Shown in pieces: positions 1 to 10,746 of a stretch of DNA of 64,000 bases. The notes beneath the pieces are model-generated. The model had not been told where the DNA came from and ran no database searches. It saw only the letters and a list, made by a program, of their open reading frames with translations. The stretch is from Turnera subulata. Taxonomy: Eukaryota > Streptophyta > Magnoliopsida > Malpighiales > Passifloraceae. Made by a program: the position numbers and the translations under genes. The DNA is taken from positions 1 to 64,000 of the forward strand of contig JAKUCV010007846.1 in the NCBI GenBank assembly GCA_028386065.3, written 5' to 3'. Every line of letters starts with the position of its first letter. Position 1 is the first letter of the stretch.

Positions 1-601
1 TCTATAACTTTTCAAAGCTATAAATTGAGCATTTTTAGCTTTGTTTCAGAGCTAATCAACTCTCAACATTCAAGCATTCATTCCATACATTCATCAAAAT
101 CTTTATTGAGCCAATATCCTATTGAGGATTTGAGAGTTGCCTTTTAGAGCTTTACTTGTATACTCATATCTGCTCTTTGAGAGAGTTCTTTGTTTGAGTA
201 ATTGAATTGTATATTCATACACCTTTAGGGGAGGTTAGTTCCCTTGTTGAGATTCATAGGGAGAGGGTATATCTTATTGTGTGAGAAGTCTTGAAGTGAG
301 GTATCTTCAAGCAAGAGAGCTGAGGTTCATGTGACTTGAACTTTCAGGGTTTAGGATTCTTGTGACTAGAATTCCTAGGTTGTAACGGTTTGTTAAGCAC
401 CCGTAAGCTTAACATAGATAGTGAAATCTTCAAGTAAGACTTGAAGGGCTGGATTAGCCACACTAGTAGAGTGTGTGTGAACCAGGATAAATCTCTTGTG
501 TCCTTCATTCTTTTAATTCCGCATTCAATTCCTGCTTATTTCGTTTTTATTCGATTATCGCTATTCACCCCCCCTCTAGCTTAAGTCTATTGTTCCTAAC
601 A
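1..601 (+). mobile_element. Ty1/copia-type LTR, 3' end only (window starts inside it)
   Basis: The last part has the run of C followed by CTCTAG (about 566-580) that is common near the 3' end of SIRE/Maximus-like copia LTRs, and the segment ends in AACA at 601. No primer-binding site follows the CA, so this is the right end of a 3' LTR or a solo LTR read on the plus strand. It abuts a LINE ORF1 in mid-codon, so it inserted into that LINE. The left end and its target duplication lie outside the window. Clade placement is by resemblance only. Confidence 0.6.
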
Positions 602-1469
602 TACCCACCAAACTACCTAGGGCCATAAGCACCAGAGGATCATACCTGGAAAGGGGAAACTCTGGGAAACGAACCCAAACCACCGCCTTACTAATTGTGC
701 CCTCAGAAGGCCTGAAAGAAGAAGACCAAAGCTGCACGGATAAGGCAAAATTCATGATTTGCCACGGCCCGCCAACCAGAGCATGGAGATAATCATTCTT
801 ATCCTCAAATCTCACCACATAAAAATCATAATCAAGATCAATAACAGTAAAAGCTCATGCTGGCTTCCATAACGTCCGAAGACGATTGCAGATAGTACGA
901 TAGCCAATGTTCCTCCCTAACAATTTCACAATAAAAGCTTTGCGCCATGGCTGATCTAGTCGCGTTTGGAAAGCATCAAAAAGCTCCACAGCTAACCCAA
1001 ACTTCTCTTCCACAAATTGATTGTCCCCAGTCTCACACAGAATTTCTTCATCCTCAGACACGGTCGGTTCAAGTGTTGAGCCGGAGACAATATCCTTGAA
1101 ACTACATTTCTTTTGAACATCAGGAGTAGTGCCCCCCGGCTCAGAGTCACCCGAAGCCATATCCACATCCACTACCGGAGACACCTCTAGCACCACACCA
1201 TCCGAAGCCTTCTGCACTCCAGCCGTTGGCGTAACGACAGCCTCGTCAACCTTTGTTGTCAGGTCGATAACCTCAGTGATGGCCTTACCGGAACCCGCAC
1301 TCAATGCCATCAAATCCTCGGCGGTCACCACCTCCATAGCCACAGCAGACGACTCCGCCTGAGTAGGAACACCTTCCAGAGACGCCACCTTCGTGGCACT
1401 CTCATATTCATTTGATCGTGAAGCAGGGTCCGAAGGGCCACCGCCCTCCGCCTCCGCCGTTTTAGTCAT
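602..1469 (-). pseudogene. LINE (L1-type) ORF1 fragment with DUF4283 domain
   Basis: Read on the minus strand from an ATG at 1469, the frame gives an acidic, low-complexity N-terminus, then a DUF4283-like domain: WRKAFIVKLLGRNIGY at the start, RFEDKNDYLHALVGGPW in the middle, and WVRFPEFPLSRYD near the end. This is the RNA-binding ORF1 domain of plant L1-type LINEs. The frame is broken by a TGA at about 852-854 and is cut off at 602 by the copia LTR. The same domain occurs in the better preserved LINE at 32,600-38,653 (NHGDYLHALTDGPW). The 5' leader may extend to about 1,530. No ORF2 is present. It is a dead fragment. Confidence 0.8.
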
Positions 1470-1529
1470 ACCATAGTCACCCAAAACAGAGAGAACCCAC
1501 GTCTCTCTTTTTTTTTTCTAGACAGACAT

Positions 1530-2879
1530 ACAATGTGAAATGACTTTTTAACCACATGTGTCTCTTGCATGTGTGCAAGTGTGTAAACAAGATCACCAAA
1601 CACATATAATCAAACAAATCATCATGCATAAATATAAAATTAAAGAAACAAAAGAAAGGTTTTAAACAATTTGGCTTGCGTCTCAACCACTAGAGACATT
1701 CTACGTACCCCGGTCGGACTCAAAGGCCACGTTATTCTTGGTTTCAGAATAAACACTCAAGTGAACATGTCAGTATCATCATATCATCAACTCAACAGCA
1801 ATCAATAAGATTTAAACTCGAGAAGAGATTAGAGCACTTACCTTAGTTTTTGGATAGAACCTGTACGTCGATTTCTAGTGGAATTTAAATAAAGAAAACA
1901 GTCGATTCAGCTTCTGGACTCAATAGCAAAGTTGTAGATTTTCCTCTTAGATTTCTAGAGAGTCCAAGATCGCAGTAATCTGACATCTAGAACTTGCAAT
2001 ATGAATTTTTTTCTGAGACTGCACGCTTCAGGAGCTTCCGCACGTGTTCTTGGCTTCAGGATTACGTTTGATTGCTTCTATGCCCTAGGATTCGACTTTT
2101 TCTCCGTGAAGACAAATAAGCGAACACAATTACAGAAGCACCATGTGAGATCTGAGAGTGAAAAGCAAAAAGAATTGAATAATATAATTGAAAGAGTTTC
2201 TCCAAGCTAATGCGCTTAAGGGTCTGTAAAGAGAGAATTTTTGGTCCCTTAAAGTGTGTCTCTAGGGTTCTTTTTGTAGTTTTCAGGGCCACAGAGAACA
2301 TGACTATGATCCTAGGATCGAGATTAAAATTCTAGATCCAATAGTTAAGAGTTAAGATTACAAAAAGAGGAAAAACAAGAAAAATTGCCAAAACAGTGCC
2401 ACATGACCGCTATGGCTTGGTGGTCATCGCGACATGACAGCCACGCCTGGAGCACTCACGGATGACCACCAAGCACCCACGTATGACCGCTAGGCACGTA
2501 ACTAAAATACGCGTTTTTTCTATTTTTAGCCCCAATTCTCATTAATTCCTACCTAATTTGATCTTTCCATGTGAATCAAATATTCTTTGGCCAAGACAGT
2601 CTCTTTTCTTGGTTATTACTCCACAAATTATTCCTATTTTCTCAATCCTCAATTCCTCAGCTTACACTCCAGGAATTCCAATTATTCTTCTTTTCTCCAC
2701 AAAATGGGCAAAATGATATCCTAACTCATATTGGGCCTCTAATCCACGAAAATTAAAGGTAAATAAGGCAGAAGATTCGTGCTAAGCGTGGGCCTAACTA
2801 TATGGATAGTCCGTTAATTCATTTACGGGGTTTCTAAGCCAAATTAAAGTCAACTAATTAATTAAATTAACCTTAGGCT
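1530..2879. other. intergenic, no recognisable gene
   Basis: Only short overlapping frames without recognisable domains occur here. The 2,390-2,510 section is GC-richer than its surroundings and contains a 14-bp inverted repeat, listed separately. It may be decayed LTR sequence, but I cannot assign it. Confidence 0.5.
2415..2474. repeat. perfect 14-bp inverted repeat with a 32-nt spacer
   Basis: GCTTGGTGGTCATC at 2415-2428 is matched exactly in inverted orientation by GATGACCACCAAGC at 2461-2474. No coding frame covers it. Confidence 0.7.
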
Positions 2880-3360
2880 CTAAAACACAATAATAATCCA
2901 ATGAAATAAATTAGTAGTTAAATTTGAGTGTTCACACACATCTGCAACTGAAAGAGTCTGCTTCCCAACGCACAATGAATTGCTCAAATTATCATAGAAA
3001 TAAGGAAGAGACATCAATAACATTATGACCTTATCTTCTTCTCTATACTTCACATCAATACTAGCCAACTCTTTAATCAATTTATGAAATCTATTGATGC
3101 GATCAACAACATACGTACCTTGCTACATCTTCAACTACTACAACTCTTTCTTCACGAACAACCGGTTCGTGGGTGACTTCGGCATGTAAATATCTTCTAA
3201 TTTCATCATGAGCTTCATTGGACTTGTCTTGTCTATCACACTATACTTCACGTCTGGCGCAAGGGTGAATCTAATGGTGCTGACACCTCGCTTACCAGTC
3301 TTCATCCTTCATACCCTCTGGTTTCTTCTCCTTGCCAAAAAGCGTCTTCATCAGCCATTG
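2880..3360 (-). pseudogene. Ty1/copia gag (UBN2-type) remnant
   Basis: On the minus strand, 3080-2880 reads IKELASIDVKYREEDKVIML followed by LMSLPYFYDNL and KQTLSVADV. That is the pattern of copia gag polyproteins: a helix with EEDK, then LLxSLPxSYDxL, then a hydrophobic strand. Upstream pieces in other frames (MADEDAFW near 3360, YVVDRINRFHKLI just before the best part) show it was once one reading frame, now broken by stops and frameshifts. No zinc knuckle, protease or LTR was found with it. The family assignment rests on this short motif. Confidence 0.5.
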
Positions 3361-3384
3361 TTGCACTAATGGATCTTTGGTATT

Positions 3385-3592
3385 GTTTAAAAGTGTACCA
3401 ATCGTGTACCTCGGGCAGTTGCCCGGGTAGGCATGCCACGTGTCGGTATGTGAATGGTGCCACATGGATTTCTAATAGATAAAAAATGGTGGGGCACACA
3501 TTTTAAATTCCACATGGCACTACTCATAGTGTGGCACGTGGCATGTTTGTCCAAGCATTTGCCTGAGGTATACAATTGGTACACTTTTAAAC
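3385..3592. mobile_element. foldback/MITE-like element with about 80-bp inverted arms
   Basis: The left arm (3385-3467) and right arm (3510-3592) are imperfect inverted copies. Both begin with GTTTAAAAGTGTACCAAT, continue through GCATGCCACGTG or CATGCCACGTG, and end in GCCACATGG or GCCATGTGG. The 42-bp centre is A-rich. An AATTGGTAC-like motif recurs outside the right arm at 3630-3640, so the full element may be larger. No clean target duplication is visible. Confidence 0.6.
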
Positions 3593-4164
3593 TCTCGGGC
3601 ACAAAATTGGTAAAGAAAAACTTGGGGGTTCAGAATTGGTACAAAGTGAATAGTTGAGGTACTAAAAACCCTCCAAATTCCATGAAAATTCATGTTATTC
3701 TAGAATAATATCATGTTATCCCAGCTGGATAGAAAACACAAATATAAATTTTAAATTGGTAAAGTCACTTTGTGCAACTTTAACCCCATCCAAGAACACC
3801 AACGCTCACACACGGCCCTTTTTTTTTAATAAAAAGAAATACATTTTTCACAACGTTACAACTGAAAACATAAACATAAATAACAACAACATAACAAATT
3901 AAGCCCGGGATTAAACTAAATAATTTGAGGATAGAATTAGTGTCGGATAGAACAATCCAATTCAATCCCCATTCTCGCCAATCCCATATCCTAAAGCATA
4001 CATGCTCCATACAAGTAGAAATTATGAAAATCAGAAGACAAGTCGTTACAATGCTAGCACAGGCATATTGATGATGGAAATCGAAGCACGCATAAATAAC
4101 CAGTTTCATCTCCGAGGTGCATGAATGCGGTGAGTGGGGGTACATCTACAAGAAGAATGAACCA

Positions 4165-4476
4165 CTATAGTGCTACACACTTTAAATTTCTCACGAGAGA
4201 ACATAGGAGTTCAGAATTGGCTCCATTTCCATTCTTTATATCATGTAGCATTTCAAAGCAAAAAGGATACACCAAAATCCGCCCCTGCTTGATCACATAT
4301 TCCAACACAAAAACCGCCAAACTCGGGTAAGGCTCATCGTCATCACCATCTCCTTTGTCATCGCCGGAGCCAGAAACCATAGCCATCATGGCACCACCGC
4401 CGCTGTCGCCAGTGTCGCCACCGCCACAGCTTCCGATGCCGCCACCACCTTCGCTGTCGATGCCATCTCCTGTCAT
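4165..4476 (-). CDS. hypothetical short ORF, glycine/aspartate-rich N-terminus
   Basis: From an ATG at 4476 the minus strand encodes about 103 residues. The first half is a Gly/Asp/Ser-rich repeat tract from GGN/GAN-type codons. The second half is less repetitive (YPSLAVFVLEYVIKQGRIL, then FEMLHDIKNGNGANSELL). I recognise no domain. The first half could be a trinucleotide-repeat artefact. No splice signals or neighbours support it as a real gene, so confidence is low. Confidence 0.2.
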   Translation of the reverse strand: MTGDGIDSEGGGGIGSCGGGDTGDSGGGAMMAMVSGSGDDKGDGDDDEPYPSLAVFVLEYVIKQGRILVYPFCFEMLHDIKNGNGANSELLCSLVRNLKCVAL

Positions 4477-4559
4477 TCTCACAAGTTACAACAACCCAAA
4501 GAAGAGGAAGACCCCTGCTAGAAATGCACACTAGCTGAAGACTTAAAACAATTGAGAAA

Positions 4560-5349
4560 TGAATATTGGGGAGTGGGGTTGTTTAACCGGCAAGAGAATT
4601 ACAAATGGGAAATTTGGAGTCGAAGGCAATGTAAAAGCAAAGATTTTGGAGTTTTAAATCTAAAAACCTTTGAAAAAAAAAAAACAAAATACATCACCTA
4701 ATAGAAGCACTATTGTGCAAGGGTCACTAAGAACGGAGACCTGAAATAAAGACTGCGAATCGAAAAAAGTGCAGGAGTAAAAGAAGTTAATGTTGAAGAA
4801 TTATTTAGTTAGAGTTTTCGGTTTAAAAATTATTCTTCCAAACAAATCAAGGAACTTTCATTTATTTGGAGCCGTTAGTAAACTTTCACAAAATCGTTAA
4901 AAACATAAGACTTTACTGATTTTTGAAAAAAATAAAAATTGTCAGCATCTTAACAATTTTGCAATTGTATATTTATTATAGCATCAAATTATGTTGAAGC
5001 TTGGTATTTTTAATTTTTAAAGGAAAATTCTTCTTATTAGTTTGTCTATTCAGAATTTATGAATCACATGTTTTTTTTATCATTTATTATTTTTATTATT
5101 ATACATGAATTTAATAATTGTAGAAAAATTCATATATTAGTTTGGGAGATAAATTATAGTAAAATATATAGAATGAAAGTTGGTTGGAATATATGATAAA
5201 TTTAGAAATCTTCAAATTATAATAAAAAGCTGGGAACATTATTATTTATTTATTTATTTATTTGGCAGAATTGGGTGGGTATGCAAAATTGGGGTAAAAC
5301 GGCACCGGGCCAAGACTGAAAGAAAGAAAGAAGGGGAAAAGCACACCGG
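4560..5349. other. AT-rich intergenic DNA
   Basis: No coding frame or recognisable repeat family is visible, only A/T-rich low complexity. Confidence 0.6.
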
Positions 5350-5426
5350 GAGTCCTATAACTTATTTCGAAAACCCATTTGAGTCTTATAACTTCTAAAC
5401 AATCGATCCGAGTCCTATAACTTTTA
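5350..5426. repeat. three direct copies of GAGTCYTATAACTT
   Basis: GAGTCCTATAACTT, GAGTCTTATAACTT and GAGTCCTATAACTT occur about 30 bp apart (starting near 5350, 5381 and 5410). Such 'amount/response'-style sub-repeats are often found in the termini of Mutator-type MITEs, but I cannot find the matching inverted end. Confidence 0.4.
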
Positions 5427-5745
5427 AAAAGGACACTAATCGAGTCCCCGTCAAGGTTTCCACCCATTTTTGCAGTTATCTTTGATTTTTCTTGTCCACA
5501 TCACTGCCACATAAGTTGCCATGTAAAAAAAACAAATACCACATAAGCTATGTCAAAAAAATGCCAAAATTAATTACTGTTAAATGGGGAAAAAAAAAAG
5601 AAAAAGGGAAACGGAACCCTTGGAGCTCTCTCTTTTCCTTTCTCCATCAAGATCCGTTCAAACCTCTTTTGGATTATCATGGCTGCATCACACAAAAATC
5701 CAAATTATCATCCCCCAACAACGATCTTGACCAAGTTGTGGTCAT

Positions 5746-6139
5746 TCAATATCTCCCTAAATAATAAAAAGCATACCAATTTGGATCTTGGTCACTCACC
5801 CACCAACTCGATTTCATCATCGCCGCCATATCGCTGCTGCCTCCTCCGCCTGCTTGGCAATTGGCGATGGTGATGGAGAGTAGAAATAGCAGCAGCTCTC
5901 TTTTTGCACCAGATCCCTTCGTCTTCACTCGCCACCAGCTGTGCATGGGCCCTCGCTAGCGCCAAGAACTGCGACCCGATCCGAAAGTCCTCCAGCTTCA
6001 CCTCCGGCAGCATCACGTCGTCTCTACGCGCAACCCACCTATAGTAGGCCCCCTTCTCGTTCTCCAGCACCTTGATGAAGCTGAGGTTGGACCGGGTCAG
6101 TGTCCGATAGGTGAAGGGGGAGGAGTGTAAGGGATGCAA
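5746..6139 (-). CDS. hypothetical ORF or exon, product not recognised
   Basis: A GC-rich island (about 5,820-6,180) has long open frames on the minus strand. One frame (6139-5792) contains NLSFIKVLENEKGAYYRWV, then RDDVMLPEVKLEDFRIGSQF, which looks protein-like. An overlapping frame (to 5746) has a hydrophobic stretch LLLFLLSITIANCQAG resembling a signal peptide, then SSWWVSDQDPNW. A good donor-like GTGAGTGA lies near 5800 on the minus strand. The two frames might be parts of one decayed gene. I cannot name a family. Confidence 0.25.
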
Positions 6140-6360
6140 GAAGGGGAGAGGAGGGCGAAGGCGGCGTCCGGTGAGTGCTACTTACTCTGCTCCTCCTTTT
6201 CTTTTCTTCGTGTTTCTCCTTCTTTCTCATTTTTGTTATCATTGAATTTTTGATTAATTAAAGTTGTCTGTGTTTTGGAATGTTGCATTTTTGGGGATTA
6301 ATGGTGGCAGATCTGTGTGTTTGTATGTTATGGTGGTTGGAAACTATGGTGTCTTGAAGT

Positions 6361-6570
6361 GTGGAGGAAGGTGTAGAGTTAAGGCTCGGTGAGTTGATGC
6401 AAGAGTCAAGAGCTGGGTGGCGAAGAAGGGGTGAAAGAGGTGGGATTAGCGAAAGCCAAAGATTTAGAAGGAGGTGGAATGGTGGCGGCGGAGGTGAGGT
6501 GGTGGTGGAGCTTTGGGAGGAAGGAAAAGGGGTTTCCGGGGATGGGAATAGTGCAATTTCATTTTATTGA
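6361..6570 (+). other. purine-rich stretch with a short ORF, coding status doubtful
   Basis: A 69-codon frame (MEEGVELRLGELMQESRAGW, then R/G/E-rich) arises from GA/GG-rich DNA. Composition alone can explain it. No splice signals or homology were recognised. Confidence 0.2.
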
Positions 6571-6589
6571 TTAATTGCAATCAATAATC

Positions 6590-6745
6590 ATTAATCGTCA
6601 TTAATTTTCTTCGTCTAATTGTTAATAATTGTCATTAATTTCCTTTGACTAATTGTTAATAATTGTCATTAATTACCATTCCATTAACTTGTTGGGTAGT
6701 AACTATAAACTATTAACACTATTGTGTTAATAGTAATAACTATAA
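6590..6745. repeat. short tandem repeat of TAATTGTTAATAATTGTCAT and adjacent palindrome
   Basis: The 20-mer occurs twice in near-identical form about 40 bp apart, with a degenerate third copy upstream. A 10-bp perfect dyad CTATTAACAC-TATT-GTGTTAATAG follows at about 6709-6732, flanked by two AACTATAAACTA motifs. Confidence 0.6.
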
Positions 6746-6894
6746 ACTAGAGGTGAAATATGCATGGCATCCTATGGTTTGTGCGAGGTGCAATGTTCTT
6801 GGTCACTTGCTGCTGACACAAACTCCAAAACTGAGGAAGTCTCTCTTGCTCTAGTGGATGTTGTGTTACTTGCAGTGAAACTGTTGGGCGTCTC

Positions 6895-7167
6895 GTGCTC
6901 TCCTCCTTGAGCCTGATAGCCGTTGCCGCAGCAATTTCTCTTGATGGAACCATTCCCCTGCAGGTGTTTCAACTCAGTGGCAATGTAACAGTACGTCAAG
7001 CAACCGTTTCTCCTGTTAAAAATCCTTGTAGACCTTGTGCTGCCACAGCAGGTGTAGCAGAAGCTCTCCAAAAATTAAATCAAGGCAAGCGTAGCATAAT
7101 ACTAATGCTCAAAAAGATGCCTGATAAGGGTCTCATAGCTACTGAAGAATTGCAGTTGTGGGAATGA
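6895..7167 (+). CDS. unrecognised gene fragment
   Basis: A plus-strand frame of about 90 codons ends at a TGA after LQLWE. It contains FQLSGNVTVRQATVSPVKNP, then ATAGVAEALQKLNQGKRSII and LMLKKMPDKGLIATEELQLW, which reads like real alpha-helical protein. A second frame just upstream (6760-6890: DTNSKTEEVSLALVDVVLLA) may belong to the same ancestral product with a frameshift. I do not recognise the family. No complete gene structure is visible, so a captured or decayed exon is most likely. Confidence 0.3.
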   Translation: MLSSLSLIAVAAAISLDGTIPLQVFQLSGNVTVRQATVSPVKNPCRPCAATAGVAEALQKLNQGKRSIILMLKKMPDKGLIATEELQLWE

Positions 7168-7768
7168 ATACAGGTGTTGTCATTTGTCTGTATTTATCAT
7201 GACCTTTTATGATTGTGCCTGCCGTTTATTGAAAAGGTATCGTCATTTTTACGGTTTGGAATGCAATTCTGCTGCACTTTTATGATGAATATTTAAATGG
7301 CAGGAAGCAACAAGTATATCTTTTACATAAATGAATCATTTCCCATGATTTTTTTGGCAAAGTGTTGGTAGGAATCAATATTGCCTGCTTGGCTTATGAC
7401 ACTGCTTCCAATGTTTCAACACTTCTTTTCCTTTTTGATTCTCGTACATCAGCAAAACCCTAAATTGTAAATCGAGATAAACATATAAGATGGACTCTGC
7501 CAATTTTCACCCATCTTTTCTCAATACAGGCTCTTTCGGGAAGTTGATGTTTTAATGGTTTTCAGAATGAAAGGCTCTATCTAGAAACCTTGTAGAGCCT
7601 TCTTCTCTTCTTTCTATTTCCCTGATTCAAGATTGCACTTTTGAATTTGCTGATGCCTTTTTTCCAGTCGGACTTGAAAAGGGTACGTTTTGGTTTTTTT
7701 CTTTATTATTGTTTTGTCTGCCCCTATGTTGCGTCTCTGTCTGTTGTGGTTGATAATAACTTATGTAG

Positions 7769-7817
7769 GATGCCCATGAGGAGACAAAAGCTGTAACCAA
7801 GGCTCCTGCCACGAAAG
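7769..7817 (+). pseudogene. SYP132-like exon a
   Basis: Encodes DAHEETKAVTKAPATK plus one base of the next codon. Acceptor TTATGTAG precedes it and donor GTGATGAA follows. The split codon is completed exactly by exon b (G|CA = Ala), giving ...APATKAIKQRM. Confidence 0.85.
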
Positions 7818-8091
7818 GTGATGAATGAGTTGTATTTTGGTTATATTTTTGTGAAGTTGTAGTATTGGAACTGAAATAACATGTATGCTGTGCAAGAGGA
7901 TAAATAAGAACTAAAATGCAAACGAAAAGTTTTCCTCTCTATTACCCATCTTCGGGCAATCAGATTTTTGTTATGATGGTTGAAAAATTTCAAAGATTTG
8001 TATTCCTTGTTAAATCAATTGACATAGGTATACTTAAATCAATTTCTGGCACCTAATTTCAAGCTTAAGCTTCAATAGAGACGCTATTTTG

Positions 8092-8836
8092 GAGTAAATA
8101 GTTTTTTCTGTCCCTCCATTTTATCGATTTCACATTCGTTGTCCCTCTTCGTTTTTTCTCACTCATGTCGTTCCTCAACTCTTGATTTACCGGGCCAGGT
8201 GGTCCTTTTTACCTGTTGCAGCAGGTTGGTAACTATGGAGCTGACACGTGGTAGTGGGGCCCACAGTTTGCATAATTTTTTATTCTTCTTATCCTTTTTT
8301 ATATTTTTTTCAAAAAATTAAGCCTTTAAAATCTTTATTTAAATTAGAAATTTTTTAGAAAATAAATATTAATTTTTAAATCTGCATTGAGAAAAAAAAA
8401 ATTAAATATGATCATCATGTCACTTAATCCCTCTATAATATTCTGGTTAACGAAATTGAACAAAATTAACCAAAATTAGAATAAAAAAAACTAAAACAAT
8501 GAGAGAGGCATATCTGATTCTAAACTATAAACTAAAAAAAATAAAAGGTTAAAAATAATAAAATCTAGTATATAATGAGGGAAATTAAGATTTATTTATT
8601 TTAAAGGATTTTAAAAATAAAATTTGATTAAAGAAAGAAATGATTAAATAAATAAGTTGTGTGTGGGCTCCATTGCCACTTGTCAGCTCCATAGCTATCA
8701 ACCTGCTGCAGCAGGTAAAAAGGACCATGTGACCCGGTAAATCAAGAGTTGAGGGACGACTTGAGTGAAAAAAAACGAAGAGGGACAACAAATACGAAAT
8801 CGATAAAGTGGAGGGACAGAAAAAACAATTTACTCT
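8092..8836. mobile_element. Mutator-type MITE with long (about 175-180 bp) terminal inverted repeats
   Basis: The left arm (8092 to about 8270) and right arm (about 8657 to 8836) are inverted copies: both start GAGTAAAT, then TTTTTTCTGTCCCTCC, then GTCCCTCTTCGTTTTTT, TCAACTCTTGATTTACCGGG, GGTCCTTTTTACCTG and TATGGAGCTGACA. It is flanked by a nine-base near-duplication, GCTATTTTG (8083-8091) and GTTATTTTG (8837-8845), the size expected for Mutator-type insertions. The centre is AT-rich and non-coding. It sits in the long intron of the syntaxin fossil. Confidence 0.8.
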
Positions 8837-9183
8837 GTTATTTTGTCTTCAACACTTATGTAACAGCCCGGGTAAAATTTTTGATTTTTACCGGGACTGT
8901 AAAAGTCTTTTTACCGTGATTTACTGTTGAATTAATCTTGGGTAATTAATTCAAGGTAAATCGGGAGTCGTTTTTCGAAATCGAGAGTTTTCCCGCGCTC
9001 GTGATTTTTCCGTGGATTTTTCGGGCCTAAGTTGGTATTTTTCGGGTTTCGGAATTTCTCGAAAAATCACACCGGAAAATAACTAAGGGGGTATTAGTTA
9101 TTTTCTGGTCCGGACTGGACTCGCTTAATAATGCAGACAGCTGCATTATTAAGGATTCACATGATTAACAGTAATCCATCGTC

Positions 9184-9191
9184 TATAAAAA
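9184..9191 (+). promoter_or_regulatory. LTR TATA box (TATAAAAA)
   Basis: CGTCTATAAAAAG lies 325 bp into the LTR, directly before the homopurine tract. The 3' LTR copy is at 14348-14355. This implies a short U3 and a very long transcribed R/U5. Confidence 0.6.
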
Positions 9192-9488
9192 GAAGGAAGC
9201 AGAGGAGAAGGAGAGGAAGAGAGGAAAAGAAAAAGAGAGAAAAAAAAAGAGAGAAAAGAGAAAAAAAGAGGGAAAAAAAAAAGAAAGGAAAAAGGGGGAA
9301 AAAAAAGAGAAATAAGGAAAAGAGAGAAAAAATAGAAAAAAAGAAAAAAAAGGAAAATAGAAAAATACAGAGAGAGGAAGAGAAAAAAAAGAGAAGAAAA
9401 AAAAAACGACAAAAGGAAATTCGGAAAATAGAAGAAAGAAAAGAAGAAAATAGGAAGAAAAGAAGGAAAAAAAGATGAAAAAAAGAAA
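9191..9488. repeat. about 300-nt homopurine tract in 5' LTR
   Basis: The plus strand is almost purely A and G, with very few pyrimidine interruptions. It begins immediately after the TATA box. The 3' LTR copy is at about 14356-14657. Open frames in it (K/E/R-rich on plus, F/L/S-rich on minus) are compositional artefacts. Confidence 0.85.
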
Positions 9489-10746
9489 CCCGGAGTGAAC
9501 TGTTCATTGTCACCCTCCCCGAGCCCTGCCACTGTTTATGGCGATGCTCGCCGGCTCGTCGCGACCTGAACCCCGCCGCCTCCGCCTGACGCCGTTGCGA
9601 GACGCGCCGTCCAGAAGCGTTGACCCGTAGTGCGACCCGGCGGATCCAGCTCCCTCGCGTCTCCCGCTTCCTACCGGAGTTGCAACGCTGGTTTTCCGCC
9701 GCCCCCGCGCCGCTCGTGCTGCCCCGACGTCGTGACTGTGCTCGCCTTCTTTCCTCGCGCTCGTCGTCGCCTTTACAGCTGCTCAACCCGAGGAGAGACC
9801 CGCGACCCGCGTCCGACCCGTTCCATCTGGTCGGGTCGCGCCTTGGATCTTCTTTTGTTTGGGCTGGATTGGGCTTGGGCGTGGGCCGACTGGGCTTGCA
9901 CAGTGCGAGCCTGGGTCTGGTCTTGTTCAGCCCAGTCCGTAATTAAAAAAAACACAATTTATATATATATATATTTAATTACTAATAATCTGGTATATAA
10001 TTTTGGAAAAAAATTATTATATATTTACTTTTAGAAAATTATGGTCAATTTAATTTTGGTATTTTGCAAAAAATATAAATATACATACTTGGATAAATAA
10101 TTAAGATTACGTTTTGGGAAACTATTACTAATTGGAAAAAAATATAAATGCCATAAAAATAATTCCTGGAAATTTTATTTACATATATTATTTTTCCTGG
10201 AAAATTATAGTTATGGAATATATATAAATATGTACTTTGAAATTAAGGGTAATTATAATTTTGTGTTGGAAATATTATTATATATTGAGAAAAAGATAAA
10301 TACTATATAAATATTTTCTGAAAATTATAAATAGGTTATTATTTTTCTGGAAAAAATATGGAGATTATAATTTTGGAAATTATAGTTATTTTATGAAAAT
10401 ATTTTGAAAAGAATTTTAATTAAAGTATGGTACCGAAATTATATTCAGAAATACGTACGGTAAAATATTTTCGGTAAAAGATAATAATAACGGATAGGAA
10501 TCGGGATGGGTATAATTCGCAGTTTGGCATCATAGTATACCGATTATATGCATTTATGTGTATATATGGTTTTGTTGTATAGAGTTGGATATCGGGCAGT
10601 TTCCCGAGGAGCCGGCGTCGGACCGGTCATTGTTTCCGGAGTTGAGTAATCGGCCAAGGTGAGGATGGATTTCCTTCAATATGTGCCTGTATTACTCTGT
10701 ATTTGTGTCTGTTGGTTATTGGATGTTGCATTTGCTATGTTATGCT

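Noticed and set aside
9131..9480. 115-codon K/E/R-rich ORF on plus and F/L/S-rich ORFs on minus (also at 14,313-14,700 and 26,590-26,900, 29,340-29,860)
   Set aside because: They are translations of the LTR homopurine/polypyrimidine tract. All frames stay open because such DNA has few stops, and residue content simply mirrors the composition.
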